From Bin87 sp965261195 (GTDB lineage Bacteria; Chloroflexota; Dehalococcoidia; Lucifugimonadales; UBA3495), in assembly GCA_965261195.1 (NCBI GenBank), contig OZ253455.1, positions 4,154,001 through 4,218,000 of the forward strand: a stretch of DNA of 64,000 bases, read 5' to 3'. The translations under genes were made by a program, and so were the position numbers. This document shows, piece by piece, positions 60,120 through 64,000 of this stretch; the stretch's first letter is position 1; every line of letters starts with the position of its first letter. The notes below the pieces were generated by a model. That model worked only from the letters and a program-made list of their open reading frames with translations, did not search any database and had not been told where the DNA came from.

Positions 60120-61136
60120 ATGAAACTGTTGACCTACGACCCCGGAACCGGCCCCCGCTGCGGCGTACTGCAGGATGACGCCGTAGTGGACGTTGCGGCC
60201 CTCATCGGCGCCGGCCAACCGCTGCCGGACGTGCGCGCCCTGCTTGAGCTTGGAGATTCCCCCATTGACCGGGTGGCAGACGCCCTGGCCGGTGGCGTGG
60301 CCGCGCCCAAAGTGGCCCTGGCCGACGTGCGCTTGCGCGCTCCGGTACTGCAACCGCCGACGGTGCGGGACTACATCGTGTACGAAGAACACGCCACCTC
60401 CCAGGGCACCCGCGAAATCGACCCGGTGTGGTACCGAATGCCCGTGTTCTACTTCTCCAACCCGCTGGTCATCTACGGGCCCGACGAGCAGGTGCCGTAC
60501 CCGTCAGCCTCCGACCAACTGGACTACGAACTGGAAATTGGCTGCATCATCGGCCGTGCGGGAACCAATGTGCCGGCCTCCGAGGCCATGCAGTACATCG
60601 CGGGTTTCTGCATCTTCAACGACTGGAGCGCCCGCGACCTGCAGTTTGACGAGATGACTTTCGGCCTGGGGCCGGCCAAGGGTAAAGACTCCGCTTCGTC
60701 CATCGGCCCCTGGCTGGTTACCACCGATGAGCTGGAACCGTACATCCACGACGGCCGGCTCGATGTGGCCTGCCACGTCCGGGTCAACGGCGACGACTGG
60801 CTCAGGAACGGCGAAGCGGTCCACGCCTATTATAGCTGGGGCGAGATTATCGAACGAGCGTCAAAAGACAGCCGCATCGCTCCGGGCGACGTAATTGGCA
60901 GCGGCACCGTCGGCGGCGGTTCGATTCGGGAGTCGATCCGCAAGGGCTACGAAAACGCCCGCTGGCTGGAACCCGGCGACGTGGTGGAAATGGAAGTGGA
61001 GCACATCGGTGTGCTACGCAACGATCTGGGGCCGAAGGTCGGCGTCGACGCCAATTACCGCTACCTGCCCAGTAACCCCACTGCCACACCGGAGCGAGGC
61101 TCGGCTCGGGACTACCGCTATCACCGAACCCGCTAG
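60120..61136 (+). CDS. Fumarylacetoacetate hydrolase family protein
   Basis: A 338-residue protein of the FAH superfamily, which cuts or isomerises ring-cleavage products such as acylpyruvates. It has an N-terminal domain MKLLTYDPGTGPRCGVLQDD, then RDYIVYEEHA, YPSASDQLDYELEIGCIIGR with the metal-binding Asp/Glu (about 138-147), FNDWSARDLQ, GPAKGKDSASSIGPWLVT and PGDVIGSGTVGGG. GAGGAG precedes the ATG. The residues of the metal site appear complete. It is followed by a strong terminator. Fits the last steps of aromatic degradation. Confidence 0.93.
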   Translation: MKLLTYDPGTGPRCGVLQDDAVVDVAALIGAGQPLPDVRALLELGDSPIDRVADALAGGVAAPKVALADVRLRAPVLQPPTVRDYIVYEEHATSQGTREIDPVWYRMPVFYFSNPLVIYGPDEQVPYPSASDQLDYELEIGCIIGRAGTNVPASEAMQYIAGFCIFNDWSARDLQFDEMTFGLGPAKGKDSASSIGPWLVTTDELEPYIHDGRLDVACHVRVNGDDWLRNGEAVHAYYSWGEIIERASKDSRIAPGDVIGSGTVGGGSIRESIRKGYENARWLEPGDVVEMEVEHIGVLRNDLGPKVGVDANYRYLPSNPTATPERGSARDYRYHRTR

Positions 61137-61166
61137 CCAGCGCCGGACTTCGGTACGAGGTCACCT

Positions 61167-61199
61167 GAGGGCAACCGCTACGGTTGCCCTCACTTTTTT
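61167..61199 (+). terminator. Rho-independent terminator after the FAH gene
   Basis: GAGGGCAACCG pairs with CGGTTGCCCTC around a 3-base loop, followed by AC and six T. A classical strong terminator. Confidence 0.92.
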
Positions 61200-61225
61200 C
61201 AGTGTCAGTCGGCCTCCACCGTAGA

Positions 61226-62041
61226 TCAGTCAGCCTCCACCGTAGAAAGAAACTGGACGACCCGCTTGGCGTACTGCTCAGGCTCCTCGGAGTGAGGGCG
61301 CACCTCGGCCCACTGGCAGTTGGGCGCCAGACGGTGAACCAGCTCAGCCACACGCCTCGGATGCACATCGTTATTCCCCGGCATGACCATTGCCGGAACC
61401 CGGATACTCTGGAGCATCTGCTTGGTCATCCCCAGGGTCAGAAATGGTGCGTCGAATAGTGCGTAGATGGTGTCGCGCATCACCTGGACGAAATCCTCGG
61501 CGCTCATCGCCTCCAGGTTCTTTCGGTACTGGGCATCGGTCTGGGCAATCTCCGGACTGAATGGGGAAAAGCGGTCGTCGGGATCAAACGCTGCCACCAC
61601 TGACGAGATGCTGTCGTTTTCCGCCAGATCCATGCTCTTGAACAGCTTCCCGGTGAGATAACCGTCGCAGATTACGCCTCCGGCAATGTTGGAAGGGAAA
61701 ATGGCGCGCACCCGTTCCGGACGACGGTAGGCGCAACCGAAGGAAATGGCGGCTCCAAACGAGCCACCGCCCAGATAAGCCTGGTCGATCCCCAACGTGT
61801 CCATCAGGCCAAAAACGTCGTCGCAAACCATATCCCAAGTCTGAACTACCAGCGGGCTTCGTGATTGCCCACCGAAACGGCGGTCGTAGACCACGACACG
61901 GTGTTCCTGCGAGAGCGCCTCAATTACCGGCTGGTAACTGCTCGCGACACCCTGGAGCCCACCCGGCGAAAGGATGATGGGCGGCCCGCTGCCAGATTCT
62001 TCGTAATAGATTTCGGCGCCGTTCACTTTTGCAGTAGCCAT
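61226..62041 (-). CDS. Alpha/beta-hydrolase-fold protein
   Basis: A 271-residue hydrolase. It has ILSPGGLQGVASSYQ (oxyanion region), VVYDRRFGGQS, the nucleophile elbow GGGSFGAAISFG with serine at about residue 100 (G-G-S-F-G), and the late Asp/His region PGNNDVHPRRVAELVHRL and EVRPHSEEPEQYA with the catalytic histidine. The family includes esterases and C-C hydrolases of meta-cleavage pathways; the neighbourhood makes the latter plausible. GGGAGG lies 6 bases before the ATG at 62041 (an adjacent ATG at 62044 is too close). The longer frame to 62380 is not supported. Confidence 0.9.
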   Translation of the reverse strand: MATAKVNGAEIYYEESGSGPPIILSPGGLQGVASSYQPVIEALSQEHRVVVYDRRFGGQSRSPLVVQTWDMVCDDVFGLMDTLGIDQAYLGGGSFGAAISFGCAYRRPERVRAIFPSNIAGGVICDGYLTGKLFKSMDLAENDSISSVVAAFDPDDRFSPFSPEIAQTDAQYRKNLEAMSAEDFVQVMRDTIYALFDAPFLTLGMTKQMLQSIRVPAMVMPGNNDVHPRRVAELVHRLAPNCQWAEVRPHSEEPEQYAKRVVQFLSTVEAD

Positions 62042-62455
62042 CATTAACCTCCCATCAGGTGTCCCAGTGCGCCCACCATTGGCGCTGTTTGTACTAGTTT
62101 CGTTGAAGTATAGGTGCGGCCGGCGTCCGGGGCAACGCAGGAACCAATCTGACCCTTGGTCATTTCGAGGAGCGTAGCGACCTGGCAATCCCGGCGTGGT
62201 CACGACTACCATTTGACCGCTGTCGTTCTCCCTGTTCGGTTTGTGGTGATTCCACAAGGATGAAGCGGTGGTCAGCGTTTTGCCAACCGCCTGACTCTGA
62301 CACCATTTCCTGGGACTCCATTCACCCTGTTCTAACTCCCAACAGATGCAGCAGCGTTGGGCGCGTCCCCACCGACGCATGGCGAGAGCGAAATCTGCCC
62401 GTATTTGATAAAATCAGCACGACTCAGCAACCACGAACCACCAGGGAGGAATGAT
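62042..62455. other. Intergenic region between hydrolase and cupin genes
   Basis: No gene is seen. A degenerate TGTCATTGCGAG-family half copy lies at 62158-62195 (with TCATTTCGAGGAGCGTAGCG). The two flanking genes diverge, so promoters are expected here; GGGAGGA at 62444-62450 is the cupin ribosome binding site. Confidence 0.45.
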
Positions 62456-62794
62456 ATGCCAATCGCCAGGCTATACACCGGAGCTGATGGACAGTCCCAC
62501 ATCGAGCAACTGGACCTCGAGTCTCACCCCGAACTCGCCGCCATGCAGTCCACCGCCGGTATCGTGTTCCGACGCGTCGAATCCGGCTATTTTAGCGACT
62601 GGCACTGCGCCCCGCGCCGTCAGTTTGTGATCACACTGGAAGGTGAAGTGGAAATTGGTCTCGGAGACGGTACCACGCACCGCTTCGGCGCCGGGCAGGC
62701 CATGCTGGCCGAAGATCTCACCGGACATGGCCACACCACCCGCGCCGTCGGCGACGGCCCGCGCTTGACTGCCACCGTGCCGCTGGACGGGTAG
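62456..62794 (+). CDS. Cupin-fold protein
   Basis: A 112-residue single-domain beta-barrel protein. The cupin core is RRVESGYFSDWHCAPRRQFVITLEGEVEIGLGD, read in two parts around residues 40-75, and FGAGQAMLAEDLTGHGHTTRAV. The usual first motif GxxxxHxHxx is reduced to W-H-C-A-P-R-R-Q, so the metal site may be altered. GGGAGGA with 5-base spacing precedes the ATG at 62456. Cupins of this size bind small metabolites or act as isomerases; the substrate is unknown. Confidence 0.85.
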   Translation: MPIARLYTGADGQSHIEQLDLESHPELAAMQSTAGIVFRRVESGYFSDWHCAPRRQFVITLEGEVEIGLGDGTTHRFGAGQAMLAEDLTGHGHTTRAVGDGPRLTATVPLDG

Positions 62795-62802
62795 CCACCG
62801 CG

Positions 62803-62840
62803 CCCCTCACCCCAACCCCTCTCCCACCGGGAGAGGGGCT
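62803..62840. repeat. CCCTCACCCC-family hairpin repeat
   Basis: CCCCTCACCCCAACCCCTCT then CCCACCGGGAGAGGGGC. CCCCTCTCCC pairs with GGGAGAGGGG. It lies just after the cupin stop and may end its transcript, though only a short AT-rich stretch follows. Confidence 0.7.
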
Positions 62841-62898
62841 ATTCAGGACCAATGCCCGTTGTCAGGGCGAAGCGGGTTAGTGGAAAGCTACGAAATCG

Positions 62899-63381
62899 CT
62901 AGTCGTCATCGGCGACGCCCGCCGGCTCTTCCAGTTGCCGCGGGAAGTTCCCCTCGAACAATCCCTTGCCTTCGGAGCGATCCCACTGCGAACTCGGCAG
63001 CTCGTAGTACACCTCGATCTCGTTGTCGTCGGGGTCCAGCAGATACACACCCAGGGACACGCCGTGGTCGCCAATGCGCTGGATACGCACGTTGTTTTCC
63101 TTCATGCGCGTGTACAGTTCCTGCAAATCCTCGAAGGTCTCCATCTGCCAGGCCATGTGCGCCTGTCCGACGATGGAATGATCGGGGCCGCCCGCGTCCA
63201 TGCCGATGGCTCTGATGGCCAGCTCATGGGACTTCTCGGTGTTGGCCGACATGAACACGGTTCCGCTGGCGGTTCGCTCCATGATGGTAAGGCCCATCAC
63301 ACGGGTGTAAAAGTCCAGCGAACGATCCATATCACGCACCCTCATCACCAGATGACCCAGATGCTTCGGTGTGTATGACAT
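62899..63381 (-). CDS. VOC-family ring-cleavage dioxygenase-like protein
   Basis: A 160-residue glyoxalase/extradiol-dioxygenase-fold protein. It starts KHLGHLVMRVRDMDRSLDFY with the metal-binding His, then DHSIVGQAHMAWQMETFED and GVYLLDPDDNEIEVYYE with the closing Glu. The three metal ligands (His, His, Glu) seem present, as in catechol 2,3-dioxygenase-type proteins. GAAGGAGG precedes the ATG. It sits downstream of an HpaB-type gene in the same direction, which supports action on a hydroxylated aromatic ring. Confidence 0.87.
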   Translation of the reverse strand: MSYTPKHLGHLVMRVRDMDRSLDFYTRVMGLTIMERTASGTVFMSANTEKSHELAIRAIGMDAGGPDHSIVGQAHMAWQMETFEDLQELYTRMKENNVRIQRIGDHGVSLGVYLLDPDDNEIEVYYELPSSQWDRSEGKGLFEGNFPRQLEEPAGVADDD

Positions 63382-63525
63382 TTTGCTGCCTCCTTCGTAA
63401 GGTCAGTTGCCGCTACTTCTGGCGTCGAACTCCGATGCCGGCCAAATGCCGGCGCCGGTCAAACTCCGGTCTGTCGGACTCCGGTCAGTTGGTTTGACTA
63501 TGCGCGTCAGTCTTCCTGTTCCGCC

Positions 63526-64000
63526 TCAGTCTTCGCGGTCAAGAAAAGCGCGCACCTTCTGTTTATAGGGTTCCTTGTCGTAGTTGGTGTACAGGGCCAG
63601 CGAGTTCCGCACCGGATTGCCGCCAAACATCCGCTCGTACAACACCTGCCGGCCGCTAAACGAGCTGCACGACACGTCCCAGGCCAGGTGGAAGAGTTTG
63701 GCGCGATCCCGGGCCGAGGCGGAATCGGTGGCGAAATACTGGTTCACCTCGGCGGCGATGCCAGCATCGAAATCGGCTTCCGCCGGCAGCGCCATCAGGC
63801 TGCCGGTGCTCAACAGCTGGATAATCTCGATCATCCGCGGGAACACCGTGCGTCCGAACATGGTGCGTCCGGCTCGGATGGAGTTGATGTCAGGGCACAT
63901 CATGCCCCACTGGTTGGGTTTGGCGTCGGCTTCGGATGCGCGCAGACAGGCCCGCAGCAGATCCCGCTGGATAATCAGCTCGGCCACCATCTCCTGCACG
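63526..64000 (-). CDS. 4-hydroxyphenylacetate 3-hydroxylase (HpaB)-family protein, C-terminal part
   Basis: The 3' portion of an HpaB-type gene whose start lies beyond 64000. The visible about 157 residues have PNQWGMMCPDINSIRAGRTM, LLSTGSLMALPAEADFD and KLFHLAWDVSCSSFSGRQVLYERMFGGNP, matching the HpaB C-terminal helical domain and, more loosely, the gene at 40659. Followed by the VOC-type gene on the same strand. The partial reading is due only to the window edge. Confidence 0.88.
   Translation of the reverse strand, partial: VQEMVAELIIQRDLLRACLRASEADAKPNQWGMMCPDINSIRAGRTMFGRTVFPRMIEIIQLLSTGSLMALPAEADFDAGIAAEVNQYFATDSASARDRAKLFHLAWDVSCSSFSGRQVLYERMFGGNPVRNSLALYTNYDKEPYKQKVRAFLDRED

Overview
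The window is a GC-rich bacterial chromosome segment packed with genes on both strands. The gene set suggests a Chloroflexota bacterium, most like the Dehalococcoidia/SAR202 lineage: a TRAP uptake system with lipoprotein substrate-binding proteins, a luciferase-like monooxygenase, HpaB-type hydroxylases, paired NodB-type deacetylases, and an RND pump with no adaptor or outer-membrane partner. This placement is inferred from gene content, not from a phylogeny. I saw no rRNA, tRNA or CRISPR array.

Layout. 1-5.3 kb holds housekeeping genes: plsY, a zinc-finger membrane protein, recA-recX, a glutaredoxin, a MoxR ATPase and a sugar nucleotidyltransferase. 5.4-12.4 kb is a TRAP transporter operon on the minus strand whose first gene encodes two fused substrate-binding domains. 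12.8-16.0 kb has an SDR, an LLM flavin oxidoreductase and a DUF362 protein. 16.1-18.2 kb is a PtuA/PtuB (Septu-type) defence pair, followed by convergent larC-larE. 20-35.8 kb is a mixed metabolic and housekeeping block: YchF-like GTPase, thiolase-like protein, EVE protein, QueG, dCTP deaminase/dUTPase, GroEL, Lhr helicase, amidohydrolase and amidase.

36-50 kb is a patchwork. It contains a HEPN-type two-gene cassette bracketed by an 18-bp inverted repeat, a cysteine desulfurase, a LigB-type dioxygenase, an HpaB-type hydroxylase with an IS5-type element just upstream, a DUF2442/DUF4160 pair, an AAA ATPase gene bracketed by a 26-bp direct repeat that duplicates the end of the neighbouring deacetylase gene, and a lipoprotein gene cut by a small non-autonomous element. 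50-64 kb has an epimerase, a split MpaB-type oxygenase gene, a coiled-coil nuclease-like protein, the RND pump, a NIPSNAP protein, a DUF429 protein, two tandem HEPN-like genes and aromatic-degradation genes (FAH-type hydrolase, alpha/beta hydrolase, cupin, VOC protein and a second HpaB-type hydroxylase).

Working together. The TRAP genes form one uptake system. LarC and LarE make the nickel-pincer cofactor, although LarA and LarB are not in the window. HpaB-like, LigB-like and FAH-like enzymes fit hydroxylation, extradiol cleavage and hydrolysis of an aromatic substrate, though they are scattered. Intergenic DNA carries several dispersed repeat families. One is an about 113-bp element with GTAACTGTTCA ends and 8-bp target duplications. 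It is present twice; one copy altered the end of an acetyltransferase gene and the other interrupted a lipoprotein gene.
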